Below, in pieces: positions 42,614 through 51,866 of a stretch of DNA of 64,000 nucleotides. The DNA comes from Nostoc sp. UHCC 0302 (lineage in GTDB: Bacteria > Cyanobacteriota > Cyanobacteriia > Cyanobacteriales > Nostocaceae). The stretch is taken from positions 8,038,001 to 8,102,000 of the forward strand of contig NZ_CP151099.1 of the NCBI RefSeq assembly GCF_038096175.1, given 5' to 3'. Below the pieces are notes generated by a model that worked only from the letters and a program-made list of their open reading frames with translations, did no database searches and had not been told where the DNA came from. The translations under genes and the position numbers were made by a program. The first letter of the stretch is position 1. Every line of letters begins with the position of its first letter.

Positions 42614-43807
42614 ATGCCCAATCAATTTTCCTCTCAAACTGTGTCTACTCAAACCCCTAGTTCGTTATCAGTGTTCACGGTTTCCCCAGCCAAGGTAATC
42701 CGTGGTGCGAGTGTGTTACAGGCAGCAGCAAAAGAGATCGCCAATTTGGGAAATCGTCCCTTAATTGTCGCAGGCGATCGCACTCTCGTCATCAGCCAAC
42801 AGAGTTTACAACCAGCCCTTGAAACTCAACAGCTAAACATAGCGCAAGCCTCTTATGGTGTAGATTGCTGTGAAGCAAGTCTGAAAGCTTTACACAAAGC
42901 AGCAAAAGCACATAAAGCTGATGTAATTATCGGTGTAGGGGGCGGTAAAGCACTAGATACAGCTAAATTAGTAGCGCAACAGTTACGGTTGCCAGTGGTG
43001 ACAATTCCCACTTCAGCCGCTACCTGCGCCGCGTGGAGTGCCTTATCGAATGTTTATTCCGAGACAGGGGCGTTTCTCTATGATGTGACACTATCTCGCT
43101 GTCCCGACTTATTGATACTTGATTATGACTTGATTCAAACCGCACCACAACATACCCTAGTGGCAGGAATTGGAGATGCGATCGCCAAGTGGTACGAAGC
43201 CTCAGTTAGCAGCGGACACTCGGAACAAAGTTTAATTATTGCCGCAGTGCAACAAGCACGAGTTTTGCGGGATATCCTTTTGCAAAAGTCAGCCACCGCC
43301 TTAAAAGAACCAGGTAGCGAGGTTTGGCGAGAAGTCGTAGATGCCACAGTTTTACTCGCTGGAGTAATTGGGGGACTAGGAGGGGCGCAGTGTCGTACCG
43401 TTGCAGCTCATGCAGTACATAATGGTTTAACTCATATTTCGGGACATGGCAGTATTCACGGCGAAAAGGTTGCTTTTGGGATTTTGGTGCAACTGCGTTT
43501 AGAAGAAATGCTACAAGGCAATCAATTAGCAGCTGCTGCACGTCAACAGCTGTTAAAGTTCTATACAGAAATTGGATTGCCACAAAAATTAAGTGATTTA
43601 GGATTGGGAAACATCACTCTAGGCGAGTTGCAACAGGCGGCTGAAATTGCTCTTGCTCCTAATTCTGACATCCATCGACTACCATTTAAAGTTGCACTGG
43701 AACAGTTGATGGCAGCGATGATTTCCACCACCGCACCCATAGACAGTCGGGAGGGGATAATGAACCGAGTCTCGGCAAGGGCAATTAATGAAGAGGCTGA
43801 AGAGTAA
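42614..43807 (+). CDS. Iron-containing alcohol dehydrogenase (GldA-like)
   Basis: A 397-residue group III alcohol dehydrogenase. The NAD(P)-binding motif is IIGVGGGKALDTAKLVAQQL; PTSAATCAAWSALSNVYSET, GIGDAIAKWYEAS (metal-ligand Asp) and AHAVHNGLTHISGHGSIHGE (metal-ligand His) fit glycerol dehydrogenase-like members. The physiological substrate is unknown. It is followed 186 bp later by an aminotransferase gene on the same strand. Confidence 0.9.
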   Translation: MPNQFSSQTVSTQTPSSLSVFTVSPAKVIRGASVLQAAAKEIANLGNRPLIVAGDRTLVISQQSLQPALETQQLNIAQASYGVDCCEASLKALHKAAKAHKADVIIGVGGGKALDTAKLVAQQLRLPVVTIPTSAATCAAWSALSNVYSETGAFLYDVTLSRCPDLLILDYDLIQTAPQHTLVAGIGDAIAKWYEASVSSGHSEQSLIIAAVQQARVLRDILLQKSATALKEPGSEVWREVVDATVLLAGVIGGLGGAQCRTVAAHAVHNGLTHISGHGSIHGEKVAFGILVQLRLEEMLQGNQLAAAARQQLLKFYTEIGLPQKLSDLGLGNITLGELQQAAEIALAPNSDIHRLPFKVALEQLMAAMISTTAPIDSREGIMNRVSARAINEEAEE

Positions 43808-43993
43808 AACACTTAACTCCATTTGGAGTATTTAAGTTTTTTGTCCTCACTCCTGACACACAACAAAACCCATCTTTAAATAGTGGGAATTTGTGAAACC
43901 AGTGCAGACTCTTCAGGGCTACTGAAAGTCGCCGTGATTAACCACTTTGGTTAATGGTGGGAAATTTGCTAACAACTCAACTGTATCAAGACA

Positions 43994-45205
43994 ATGACAC
44001 TGAATTGGATCGTCCCAGCAGAACGCGTACAAAAACTGCCGCCTTATGTGTTTGCTCGTTTAGATGAACTTAAGGCTAAGGCACGGGAACAAGGACTAGA
44101 TTTGATTGATTTGGGGATGGGAAACCCTGATGGGGCGACACCGCAACCAGTAGTAGAAGCGGCGATCGCAGCTTTGCAAAATCCCGCCAACCACGGTTAT
44201 CCGCCTTTTGAAGGCACTGCGAGTTTCCGGCGGGCGATTACTAATTGGTATCGTCGCCGCTATGATGTGATTCTCGATCCTGATAGCGAAGCTTTACCAC
44301 TACTCGGTTCTAAAGAAGGATTAACTCATCTGGCGATCGCCTACATTAACCCTGGTGATGTAGTTCTTGTTCCTTCTCCCGCTTATCCTGCTCATTTCCG
44401 GGGCCCAGCGATCGCAGGTGGGAAAATCCACAGCTTGATTCTCAAACCAGAGAATGACTGGTTAATTGATTTAGCTGCCATTCCTGACGAGGTTGCCCGA
44501 CAAGCCAAAATTCTTTATTTTAATTATCCCAGCAATCCCACCGCTGCCACCGCCCCCCGCGAATTCTTTGAAGAAATCGTCGCCTTCGCTCGCAAATATG
44601 AAATTTTGCTGGTACATGACTTGTGCTATGCCGAATTAGCTTTTGATGGTTATCAACCAACTAGCTTGTTAGAAATTCCTGGTGCGAAAGAAATTGGTGT
44701 AGAATTTCACACCTTATCCAAAACCTACAACATGGCTGGTTGGCGCGTTGGCTTTGTAGTAGGCAATCGCCACGTAATTCAAGGTTTGCGAACGCTCAAA
44801 ACCAACTTGGACTATGGGATTTTTGCCGCACTGCAAACAGCAGCAGAAACTGCTTTACAATTGCCAGATGTGTATTTGCATGAAGTACAACAACGCTACC
44901 GTACCCGCCGCGACTTTCTGATTGAAGGATTGGGACAATTGGGTTGGGATATTCCCAAAACTAAAGCGACGATGTATCTCTGGGTGAAATGTCCTGTTGG
45001 TATGGGTTCTACTGATTTTGCCCTTGATGTATTGCAGGAAACTGGTGTCGTTGTCACCCCAGGTAACGCCTTCGGAACTGCCGGTGAAGGCTATGTGCGA
45101 ATCAGTTTAATTGCAGATTGCGATCGCCTGGGTGAAGCTTTACATCGCTTCAAGCAAGCTGGTATTCGCTATCAACCTGAAGCTGTACTTTCTACTTCAG
45201 AATAG
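43994..45205 (+). CDS. Class I aminotransferase, LL-diaminopimelate/aspartate type
   Basis: A 403-residue PLP enzyme of fold type I. IDLGMGNPDGATPQPVVEAA, GYPPFEGTASFRRAITNWYR, NYPSNPTAATAPREFFEEIV, and EFHTLSKTYNMAGWRVGFVV with PLP Lys243 are clear. In cyanobacteria proteins of this type are annotated as LL-diaminopimelate aminotransferase or as aspartate/alanine aminotransferase; the sequence does not settle it. The arsR gene begins 30 bp after its stop, so arsR may be reached by read-through. Confidence 0.88.
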   Translation: MTLNWIVPAERVQKLPPYVFARLDELKAKAREQGLDLIDLGMGNPDGATPQPVVEAAIAALQNPANHGYPPFEGTASFRRAITNWYRRRYDVILDPDSEALPLLGSKEGLTHLAIAYINPGDVVLVPSPAYPAHFRGPAIAGGKIHSLILKPENDWLIDLAAIPDEVARQAKILYFNYPSNPTAATAPREFFEEIVAFARKYEILLVHDLCYAELAFDGYQPTSLLEIPGAKEIGVEFHTLSKTYNMAGWRVGFVVGNRHVIQGLRTLKTNLDYGIFAALQTAAETALQLPDVYLHEVQQRYRTRRDFLIEGLGQLGWDIPKTKATMYLWVKCPVGMGSTDFALDVLQETGVVVTPGNAFGTAGEGYVRISLIADCDRLGEALHRFKQAGIRYQPEAVLSTSE

Positions 45206-45235
45206 AGATAGCACCCCCTTAACAAAACCTTATTT

Positions 45236-45559
45236 ATGCAAACCCCCGCTGCTACTATTCCTCATTTAATTGCTGCGGGCTTTCATGCCCTTTCAGATCC
45301 ACTCAGAATAAGTGTACTAGAACTACTCAGACAGCAAGAACTGTGTGTGTGTGACTTGTGCGCTGCTTTAGAGGTAAGTCAGTCAAAACTGTCTTTTCAT
45401 TTGAAAACCCTTAAGGAAGCAGGTTTAGTTAACTCACGTCAGGAAGGACGCTGGATTTATTACAGTTTAAACATTCCCCAATTTAATGTTCTAGAGGAAT
45501 ATTTGGCGGGTTTTCGCCATACTCGTGTAATTTCATCAGTGCGTCGCTGCTGTGATTAG
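45236..45559 (+). CDS. arsR: ArsR-family arsenite-responsive repressor
   Basis: A 107-residue winged-helix metalloregulator. The helix before the recognition helix carries ELCVCDLCAAL with Cys37, Cys39 and Cys42, the arsenite/antimonite site of classical ArsR; the recognition helix is VSQSKLSFHLKTLKEAGLVN. The C-terminus ends in RRCCD, two more possible thiol ligands. As(III) binding should release DNA. Two ArsR/SmtB-type half-site pairs lie downstream, in front of acr3, so the likely target is the acr3-arsC-arsH transcript. Confidence 0.94.
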   Translation: MQTPAATIPHLIAAGFHALSDPLRISVLELLRQQELCVCDLCAALEVSQSKLSFHLKTLKEAGLVNSRQEGRWIYYSLNIPQFNVLEEYLAGFRHTRVISSVRRCCD

Positions 45560-45636
45560 GGAATTCATACCCCCAGCTACGATGTAAGTTTACCAATGCT
45601 TGCATTCAACTGAAGAACCTAAAACCTTTTAATTAT

Positions 45637-45660
45637 ATACATCAACTTTTTTTGATGAAT
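45637..45660 (+). promoter_or_regulatory. ArsR operator 1
   Basis: ATACATCAA (45637-45645), a 6-nt spacer, TTGATGAAT (45652-45660). The half sites are inverted repeats with one mismatch and match the ATCAA-N6-TTGAT pattern of ArsR/SmtB operators. Confidence 0.65.
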
Positions 45661-45686
45661 TTTTGTATATAGAGTTCTATTTTTCA

Positions 45687-45715
45687 TTGACATATCAATT
45701 TTTTTTGAAATGATA
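45687..45715 (+). promoter_or_regulatory. Promoter with ArsR operator 2 for acr3
   Basis: A consensus -35 box TTGACA (45687-45692) overlaps a second operator: CATATCAA (45691-45698), six T, TTGAAATGA (45705-45713). A -10-like ATGATA is at 45710-45715, 17 nt after the -35 box. ArsR bound here would block the polymerase. Confidence 0.6.
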
Positions 45716-45753
45716 GAAATATACCTTTGATATAAGCCATACAGGTGAGGTCA

Positions 45754-45840
45754 ATGAAGGCAATAGCAAAGAAATTGGCTCTGGCGCTTGGAATTTTGGC
45801 TTTTGCGATCAGTTGCACAGCTACATCCAATTCATTATGA
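45754..45840 (+). CDS. 28-residue lipoprotein-leader ORF
   Basis: MKAIAKKLALALGILAFAIS then CTATSNSL and TGA. It has a Shine-Dalgarno-like AGGTGAGG and a lipobox-like AIS-C. It is either the stump of a truncated lipoprotein gene or a leader peptide before acr3. In the +1 frame the following bases read [12 protein letters not shown] then stop, which could be the tail of the lost protein. Low certainty. Confidence 0.35.
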   Translation: MKAIAKKLALALGILAFAISCTATSNSL

Positions 45841-45870
45841 AACTTTGAATGCAAGCAGTGTGAACCTGTA

Positions 45871-46932
45871 ATGAGCAAAAAGACTTCAAAACAACTGTCT
45901 TTTCTTGACCGCTTCTTGACTCTGTGGATTTTTCTAGCAATGGCTATTGGGGTAGCCTTGGGCTATTTTTTTCCTGGAGTAGAAGGATTTATTAATCAGT
46001 TTCAAGTAGGAACGACCAATATACCGATCGCGATCGGGTTAATTCTGATGATGTACCCACCTCTAGCCAAGGTGCGATACGAAGAGTTAGGGGATGTATT
46101 TCGTAACGGCAAAATTCTCGGTTTATCGCTAGTTCAGAATTGGATCATTGGGCCAATTTTGATGTTTGCTCTAGCGAGTATTTTCTTACATAATTACCCA
46201 GAATACATGACGGGATTGATTTTAATTGGATTAGCCCGTTGTATTGCAATGGTAGTTGTATGGAGTGACCTAGCACGAGGTAATACAGAGTACACAGCTG
46301 GATTAGTAGCTTTCAACAGCATCTTTCAGGTGATATTTTATAGTCCTTATGCATGGTTCTTTATGACTGTGCTGCCGCCGCTGTTTGGGTTGCAAAGCAG
46401 TGTCGTTAACGTGAGTATTGCCGAGATTGCTCAAAGTGTGTTTATCTATCTCGGTATTCCCTTTTTAGCTGGATTTTTTACTCGTTACTTCTTAGTGAAG
46501 GCGAAGAGTAAGCAGTGGTATCACGAAGAATTTGTGACCAAAATTAGCCCGATTACGCTAATTGCTCTGCTATTTACAATCATGGTCATGTTCAGTTTGA
46601 AAGGGAATTTAATCGTTCAGATTCCTTTAGATGTGGTTAAGATTGCAATCCCGTTGATTATCTACTTTGTCGTCATGTTTTTGGTCAGCTTTTACATGGC
46701 GTGGCGAATCAAGACGGATTACTCTAGAGCCGCAAGTGTAGCATTTACAGCAGCCGGAAATAATTTTGAGTTGGCGATCGCTGTGGCGATTGCAGTCTTT
46801 GGGATTAATTCGGGCGCGGCTTTTGCAGCCGTTGTCGGCCCCTTGGTGGAAGTGCCTGTACTGATTGGCCTCGTTAATGTTGCTTTCTGGTTGCAAAAGC
46901 GTTATTTCACATCACCTGAATCAAGCAGCTGA
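45871..46932 (+). CDS. acr3: ACR3-family arsenite efflux permease
   Basis: A 353-residue permease with ten membrane helices. [20 protein letters not shown] and [20 protein letters not shown] (with the conserved Cys needed for As(III) transport) are ACR3 signatures; [20 protein letters not shown] is the C-terminal core. It exports As(OH)3 from the cytoplasm. It is followed by arsC at 33 bp and arsH at 64 bp on the same strand, and preceded by a promoter with ArsR-type operators. Confidence 0.96.
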   Translation: MSKKTSKQLSFLDRFLTLWIFLAMAIGVALGYFFPGVEGFINQFQVGTTNIPIAIGLILMMYPPLAKVRYEELGDVFRNGKILGLSLVQNWIIGPILMFALASIFLHNYPEYMTGLILIGLARCIAMVVVWSDLARGNTEYTAGLVAFNSIFQVIFYSPYAWFFMTVLPPLFGLQSSVVNVSIAEIAQSVFIYLGIPFLAGFFTRYFLVKAKSKQWYHEEFVTKISPITLIALLFTIMVMFSLKGNLIVQIPLDVVKIAIPLIIYFVVMFLVSFYMAWRIKTDYSRAASVAFTAAGNNFELAIAVAIAVFGINSGAAFAAVVGPLVEVPVLIGLVNVAFWLQKRYFTSPESSS

Positions 46933-46965
46933 TAAATTTAACGACATTATTAGGGGAATCGAACT

Positions 46966-47379
46966 ATGAAACGAGTCATGTTTGTTTGTAAAAAGAATTC
47001 TGCCCGTTCCCAAATAGCAGAAGGCTTTGCTAAAACCCTTGGTAAAGGAAAAATTGAAGTGATTAGTTCTGGGTTAGAAGCTAGCCAAGTTAGACCAGAA
47101 GCGATCGCTGTTATGAAAGAAGTTGGCATCGACATAACTGATCAACACTCCAAACCTCTGAGTGACTTTAAAGCCGAAGACTTTGATGTAGTGATTTCTT
47201 TGTGTGGCTGTGGTGTAAATTTGCCGCCGGAGTGGGTCGTGCGGGAAGTATTTGAAGACTGGCAGTTAGATGACCCAGCAGAACAACCGGAAATTTTCCC
47301 TAGAGTGCGTGATGAGATTCAAGAACGGGTGACTCAACTGATTGAGTCTGTGAGTCAAGAATTTACGCCTGCTATATAA
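46966..47379 (+). CDS. arsC: Arsenate reductase ArsC (Synechocystis-type)
   Basis: A 137-residue LMW phosphatase-fold enzyme that reduces As(V) to As(III). VMFVCKKNSARSQIAEGFAK is the C-x5-R phosphatase loop (Cys8); SLCGCGVNLPPEW provides Cys80 and Cys82. That Cys spacing is the one known for the glutaredoxin-dependent Synechocystis enzyme. AGGGGA lies just before the start. The product is exported by Acr3 encoded upstream. Confidence 0.95.
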   Translation: MKRVMFVCKKNSARSQIAEGFAKTLGKGKIEVISSGLEASQVRPEAIAVMKEVGIDITDQHSKPLSDFKAEDFDVVISLCGCGVNLPPEWVVREVFEDWQLDDPAEQPEIFPRVRDEIQERVTQLIESVSQEFTPAI

Positions 47380-47443
47380 AGACTACTGGGATTAAACTAA
47401 GGCTCGAACCAATGGAGCAACAAATATTAGCTTTTGTTACACA

Positions 47444-48109
47444 ATGACCTTTAATCACAAACCTAGAATTCTATTTCTTTACGGTTCTCTGCGAGAACGT
47501 TCCTACAGCCGGTTGCTGGCTGAAGAAGCCGCAAGGATTATTCAAGAATTTGGCGCAGAGATACGTTTCTTTGATCCTCGTGATTTACCAATTCACAACA
47601 GTGTACCCGATACCCATCCCAAGGTGCAGGAACTACGAGAGCTAAGCCAGTGGTCTGAAGGGCAAGTCTGGTCTTCTCCTGAAATGCACGGCAACATTAC
47701 TGGGATTATGAAAAACCAAATTGACTGGATTCCCCTGAGTATTGGGGCAGTCAGACCAACTCAAGGCAGAACTCTAGCAGTTATGCAGGTAAGCGGTGGC
47801 TCACAGTCTTTCAATGCTGTCAATACATTACGGATTTTGGGGCGTTGGATGCGAATGTTTACGATTCCCAATCAGTCTTCCGTGGCAAAAGCTTACCAAG
47901 AGTTTAATGAAGATGGAACGATGAAGGATTCACCTTACCGCGATCGCGTGATTGATGTCATGGAGGAACTTTATAAATTCACACTGCTATTGCGCGATCA
48001 GGTTGATTATCTAACAGATCGCCATAGCGAACGTAAGGAAAAAGCAGCGCAAGAAACTTTGAAAGTCGCCAATAGTGCGCTGGAAGTTAATACTAATCGA
48101 ATTTTATAA
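47444..48109 (+). CDS. arsH: ArsH NADPH-FMN oxidoreductase
   Basis: A 221-residue flavodoxin-like protein. [20 protein letters not shown] is the FMN phosphate loop; [20 protein letters not shown] and [20 protein letters not shown] are conserved in ArsH. The family oxidises trivalent organoarsenicals and reduces quinones or azo dyes. Last intact gene of the ars operon. Confidence 0.94.
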   Translation: MTFNHKPRILFLYGSLRERSYSRLLAEEAARIIQEFGAEIRFFDPRDLPIHNSVPDTHPKVQELRELSQWSEGQVWSSPEMHGNITGIMKNQIDWIPLSIGAVRPTQGRTLAVMQVSGGSQSFNAVNTLRILGRWMRMFTIPNQSSVAKAYQEFNEDGTMKDSPYRDRVIDVMEELYKFTLLLRDQVDYLTDRHSERKEKAAQETLKVANSALEVNTNRIL

Positions 48110-48148
48110 AAGTTTTATTTTGTCAAGTCATCAATAAGCAACAACATT

Positions 48149-48262
48149 ATGAAATGAGTAATGTTTGTTTGTCAGAAGAATTCTAGCCGTTTCCAAATGG
48201 CAGAGGGTTTTGCACGAACATTAGAAATTGGCAGCAAGTGAGATAGATTCCATCACTAGTGA
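48149..48262 (+). pseudogene. Degenerate second arsC copy
   Basis: Reads MK-stop-VMFVCQKNSSRFQMAEGFAR then TLEIGSK-stop. It aligns with the first 27 codons of intact arsC (MKRVMFVCKKNSARSQIAEG), with TGA in place of the Arg codon and Phe replacing Ser in the R-S-Q loop. It breaks off soon after. This is a partial duplication at the end of the operon that is decaying. Confidence 0.8.
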
Positions 48263-48411
48263 ATATTGTTAAATTCAAATTTATTAATTCTTGAGTGCTA
48301 GCTCCAATGAGGCGTGTATTGAATTTTATGTCTTGAGTATGATATGCATAGTATTGAGATAAAACTATACTAAACAATTAGCTAAATTTATGCTTAATCT
48401 ATGTTGCTGTT

Positions 48412-49428
48412 GTGATTAATCAACACTCTGAAAACCTCTCAAATACTCAAGTAGAAAAAGTATCGGAGCAAAGCTATAAATTTAGCTGGTTTGATTGGTT
48501 TTGTCTATGGTATCCACCAGGCTGGCTGATTTTATTCAACCGTCATTGGCAGCACTATCACGCTGATCCAGATGGTTGGAATTTGCTAGAATACGGGTTA
48601 TTTTTGATTCCTGGTGGATTCTATATAGCAATGCTGAGTCGCTGGTTGCGACTGGGTTGTCGTTCACCACGTAAAGAAACTGGTGAATTTGAACCTAATT
48701 ATCAACAAGTTTTTAGCACGGAAATTCTGTCCACCATTATTAAATATTATTTTCGCGGCGAATTGCAACAAATTGATCAGTTGCCGCAAACAGGGCCAAT
48801 GATTGTGGCCATGAATCATGCAGGTATGTGCTTTCCTTGGGATTTTATAACTTTGGCTTATTTAATAGGTGAAGCACGAGGAACCACAGTACAAACCTTA
48901 GCAAATACAGCATTATTTGAACATCCTTGGATGATTTGGTGGCTACCACCCCAATGGTCACAGGTTTTAGGTGGTGTGCGAGCAGAATTAGATGATTTTG
49001 AGGCAGCCATAACCCAAGATAGAATCATCTTATATGCACCTGAAGGCGTACGGGGGCCAATAAAAGGTTGGAAAAAACGCTATCAACTGCAAAAGTTTGA
49101 TGTCAGCTTTATTAAGTTGAGCGATCGCCATCATATTCCCATTGTCCCAGTAGTTTGTATCGGGAGTGAATCTTTACATCCTTGGACTGTTAATTTGCAA
49201 AAGTTGCAACGGCTATTTAAATTACCATTCTTGCCTTTATCACCTTTAATGCTGCTGTTGATGCTGTTTCCTTCAATGGGGGTTTGGGCAATGAAAACGC
49301 GTCTACGTTACTTTATTCAGCCTGTAAAAAATGATATGAGTTTGAACAAAGGGCGTGCAGCAATTTATCAACAAGCACAACAATTACGAGAAAACCTGCA
49401 AATTCAAATTAATCAGTTATTAAGTTAG
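48412..49428 (+). CDS. LPLAT-family acyltransferase, MGAT-like
   Basis: A 338-residue protein related to lysophospholipid acyltransferases. Start is GTG 48412. A hydrophobic segment near residue 60 (LFLIPGGFYIAMLSRWLRLG) is followed by PMIVAMNHAGMCFPWDFITL and ILYAPEGVRGPIKGWKKRYQ. EGVRG corresponds to the EGTRS motif, but the catalytic His is followed by Asp eight residues later (H-x7-D) rather than H-x4-D. It may acylate membrane lipids. Alone on its strand after the ars operon. Confidence 0.78.
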   Translation: MINQHSENLSNTQVEKVSEQSYKFSWFDWFCLWYPPGWLILFNRHWQHYHADPDGWNLLEYGLFLIPGGFYIAMLSRWLRLGCRSPRKETGEFEPNYQQVFSTEILSTIIKYYFRGELQQIDQLPQTGPMIVAMNHAGMCFPWDFITLAYLIGEARGTTVQTLANTALFEHPWMIWWLPPQWSQVLGGVRAELDDFEAAITQDRIILYAPEGVRGPIKGWKKRYQLQKFDVSFIKLSDRHHIPIVPVVCIGSESLHPWTVNLQKLQRLFKLPFLPLSPLMLLLMLFPSMGVWAMKTRLRYFIQPVKNDMSLNKGRAAIYQQAQQLRENLQIQINQLLS

Positions 49429-49466
49429 CAGAAAGTAAACTGATGAAATGATGTATTTTCTTAGGC

Positions 49467-50168
49467 TTAAACTGGCTCCAACAAAGCAGCACCAAAGCGA
49501 TAGCCTTTGCCATAAACCGTGTGAATCAGTGTAGTTTCTCTACCTACCTCAATCTTACGACGCAACAACCGAATTAATGCTGCTATGACATTGCTACTAG
49601 GTTGTTCTTCATCTTGCCAGAGATGTTGCATAATCTGGGCATGAGTTAGTAGTTGTCCAGTATGTTCCATGAAATATTGCAGCAGTTGACTTTCTTTTTG
49701 TGATAACTCAATCACCCGTCCTTGGCGATAGGCGACTTGATTTTCACAGTCGAGTTCTAAGTCAGCTACCGTTATCCGTCCGCTAGTGATGGTTTCATAA
49801 GCTTGGGAACCAGAACGGCGCAACAAAGCACGAACTCTAGCTAATAACTCCCGCAGTTCAAAGGGTTTAATCAAATAGTCGTCTGCGCCTGCATCTAAAC
49901 CTTGTACGCGGTCATCTAAAGTATCTTTGGCTGTAAGAAACAGTACGGGAGTTGTTTTACCTTGACTCCGCAATTCCTGACAAATCTCTAACCCCGTTTT
50001 TCCTGGTAGCATCCAATCTAAAATTAGTAAGTCATAACTGCCTGCTTGGGCAAGTTCGCTGCCAGTTGTACCAGTATAAGCAGTTTCTACATTGTAACCC
50101 TCACGAGTTAATAAGCGACTCAAGGGGTCAGTTAGTTCAACTTCATCATCAACTAATAAAATTCTCAT
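49467..50168 (-). CDS. rppA: OmpR-family response regulator, RppA-like
   Basis: A 233-residue regulator from ATG 50168; six more residues are possible from 50186. Receiver domain MRILLVDDEVELTDPLSRLL with phospho-Asp51 in LLILDWMLPGKTG and Lys in DDYLIKPFELREL; the C-terminal winged helix has LLRRKIEVGRETTLIHTVYG and KGYRFG. It resembles cyanobacterial RppA (redox- or nickel-responsive family). No partner kinase gene is adjacent. Confidence 0.88.
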   Translation of the reverse strand: MRILLVDDEVELTDPLSRLLTREGYNVETAYTGTTGSELAQAGSYDLLILDWMLPGKTGLEICQELRSQGKTTPVLFLTAKDTLDDRVQGLDAGADDYLIKPFELRELLARVRALLRRSGSQAYETITSGRITVADLELDCENQVAYRQGRVIELSQKESQLLQYFMEHTGQLLTHAQIMQHLWQDEEQPSSNVIAALIRLLRRKIEVGRETTLIHTVYGKGYRFGAALLEPV

Positions 50169-50288
50169 GCTGCTTGTGGTAAGCATATAGAGATATTCTC
50201 AATATTAATTAACCGCTAAGACAAGGACGCTTGCATACTCTCTTAGAGTTAAGCATAGTGTCTATAGCCAAGGACACCAAGAAAAAGA

Positions 50289-50933
50289 ATGCTGACTGTT
50301 GCATTGCCAAAAGGGGAACTACTTAAAAATAGCATCCGCCTGCTACAATCTGTAGGATTAGATTTTAGTGCTTTTTTAGATTCAGGAACTCGCCAACTCC
50401 AGATTCCTGACGCTAGCGGACAAGCAAAAGCGCTGCTAGTGCGGGCGCAAGATGTGCCAGTTTATGTAGAATATGGTCAAGCACAACTGGGTATTGTCGG
50501 TTACGATGTGCTGCAAGAGAAACAGCCGCAAGTTGCACATTTAGTTGATTTGCAGTTTGGGCATTGTCGAATGTCGGTGGCGGTAAAAGCATCCAGTTCT
50601 TACAAATCGCCTTTAGATTTACCACCTCATGGTCGAGTTGCTTCTAAGTACGTGAATTGCGCTCGTGAATATTTCCACGGTCTAGATTTACCTGTAGAAA
50701 TAGTGCCGTTATATGGTTCAGTAGAACTAGGGCCGATTACAGGAATGTCAGAGGCGATCGTAGATTTAGTTTCTACGGGGCGGACTTTACGCGAAAATGG
50801 TTTGATTGAAATTGCCACTTTATATGAAAGTACAGCAAGATTGATTGCTCATCCTCTGAGTTATCGTCTCAATACAGGTAATCTCAGCGATTTGATTAGC
50901 AAGTTGCGGGACACGGTTTTAGTGACAGTTTAA
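50289..50933 (+). CDS. hisG: ATP phosphoribosyltransferase, short form
   Basis: A 214-residue HisG that catalyses the first step of histidine synthesis (ATP + PRPP). [20 protein letters not shown] and [20 protein letters not shown] (PRPP loop) are diagnostic. It lacks the C-terminal regulatory domain, so it is the short form that needs HisZ, not encoded here. It is divergent from the rppA-like gene. Confidence 0.96.
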   Translation: MLTVALPKGELLKNSIRLLQSVGLDFSAFLDSGTRQLQIPDASGQAKALLVRAQDVPVYVEYGQAQLGIVGYDVLQEKQPQVAHLVDLQFGHCRMSVAVKASSSYKSPLDLPPHGRVASKYVNCAREYFHGLDLPVEIVPLYGSVELGPITGMSEAIVDLVSTGRTLRENGLIEIATLYESTARLIAHPLSYRLNTGNLSDLISKLRDTVLVTV

Positions 50934-50949
50934 TTCCTCAAAATCTACT

Positions 50950-50976
50950 GGGAATCATCGGTCTGTCATGATTCCC
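50950..50976. terminator. Hairpin after hisG
   Basis: GGGAATCAT (50950-50958) pairs with ATGATTCCC (50968-50976) 17 bp after the hisG stop. Only TTGC follows, so it is a weak terminator or a stabilising hairpin. Confidence 0.45.
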
Positions 50977-51006
50977 TTGCTAAGGCTTAGTAAAGAAATA
51001 GCCAGT

Positions 51007-51079
51007 AGTGTGTGTTAAGCGCATATCTGGATATGATTGTTTATGAAAGACGTTTTTGTCTGGTGTTTAACACACCACT
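51007..51079. repeat. Three-way-junction-like inverted repeat
   Basis: An outer stem GTGTGTTAA (51010-51018)/TTAACACAC (51067-51075) encloses two small hairpins: CATAT-CTGG-ATATG (51022-51035) and AGAC-GTTTTT-GTCT (51048-51061). It lies in the 225 bp between hisG and the methyltransferase gene, with no ORF. Confidence 0.5.
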
Positions 51080-51161
51080 TGTCTGGCGGTGCGCTAAGTT
51101 GAACGCTTTAACGTACCTTATTACCTGAGTTCTGAATTCTTTCGCATAACACTACAAGTTG

Positions 51162-51866
51162 ATGCCAGAACAGAGCATAAATTTTGATTCTAATCCACCA
51201 GTTGCCGTTAATGAATACGACAACATGGCACAGATTGCTTTACCAGGTTATGAGGCAATGCATACAATGGCATTGTCTTTTTTACGATCGCATCTCCCAA
51301 AAGAAGCTAACTTATTAATTGTCGGTGCTGGTACTGGCATGGAATTGGTAAAGTTTGGTCAGCGTAATTTAGCATGGCAGATGCTTGGTGTAGACCCATC
51401 GAGTAATATGCTAGCGATCGCTCGAGATAAAATACAGCAACACAACTTATCTCAACGAATCCAACTATTTCACGGCTTCACCCAAGATTTGCCTTCTACT
51501 CCCCTTTACGATGCAGCAACTTGCATTTTAGTGATGCATTTTCTCCCAGATGACGGTAGCAAACTAGCATTACTGCAAAGTATTGCCCAGCGTCTCAAAT
51601 CGTCGGCTGCTTTTATCTTGGTCGATGTGTTTGGTGAGAAAGGCACTCGTGAATTTGAGCAAATGGCTGCGATTATCAAAATATTCTGGCAAGAAATGGG
51701 CATGACCCCAGAAAAAAGCGTTGAATCGTTAGAAACAATCCATAAAGGTATTCATCCCCTGCCAGAATCAAGAGTATTGGAATTATTACAGCAGGCTGGC
51801 TTTGGCAATATTATAAGATTTTATACAGGACTTTGGGTTGGCGGCTGGATAGCAACAAAAAATTGA
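51162..51866 (+). CDS. Class I SAM-dependent methyltransferase
   Basis: A 234-residue enzyme starting at ATG 51162 (a TTG at 51159 is directly in front). LLIVGAGTGMELVKFGQ is motif I, MLGVDPSSNMLAIARDKIQQ is motif II-like, and AATCILVMHFLPDDGSKLAL motif III. Substrate unknown. It has no linked genes. Confidence 0.9.
   Translation: MPEQSINFDSNPPVAVNEYDNMAQIALPGYEAMHTMALSFLRSHLPKEANLLIVGAGTGMELVKFGQRNLAWQMLGVDPSSNMLAIARDKIQQHNLSQRIQLFHGFTQDLPSTPLYDAATCILVMHFLPDDGSKLALLQSIAQRLKSSAAFILVDVFGEKGTREFEQMAAIIKIFWQEMGMTPEKSVESLETIHKGIHPLPESRVLELLQQAGFGNIIRFYTGLWVGGWIATKN

Noticed and set aside
47395-47425. GGTTCGAGCC on the minus strand, resembling a tRNA T-loop
   Set aside because: No paired T-stem, acceptor stem or anticodon arm can be formed around it.
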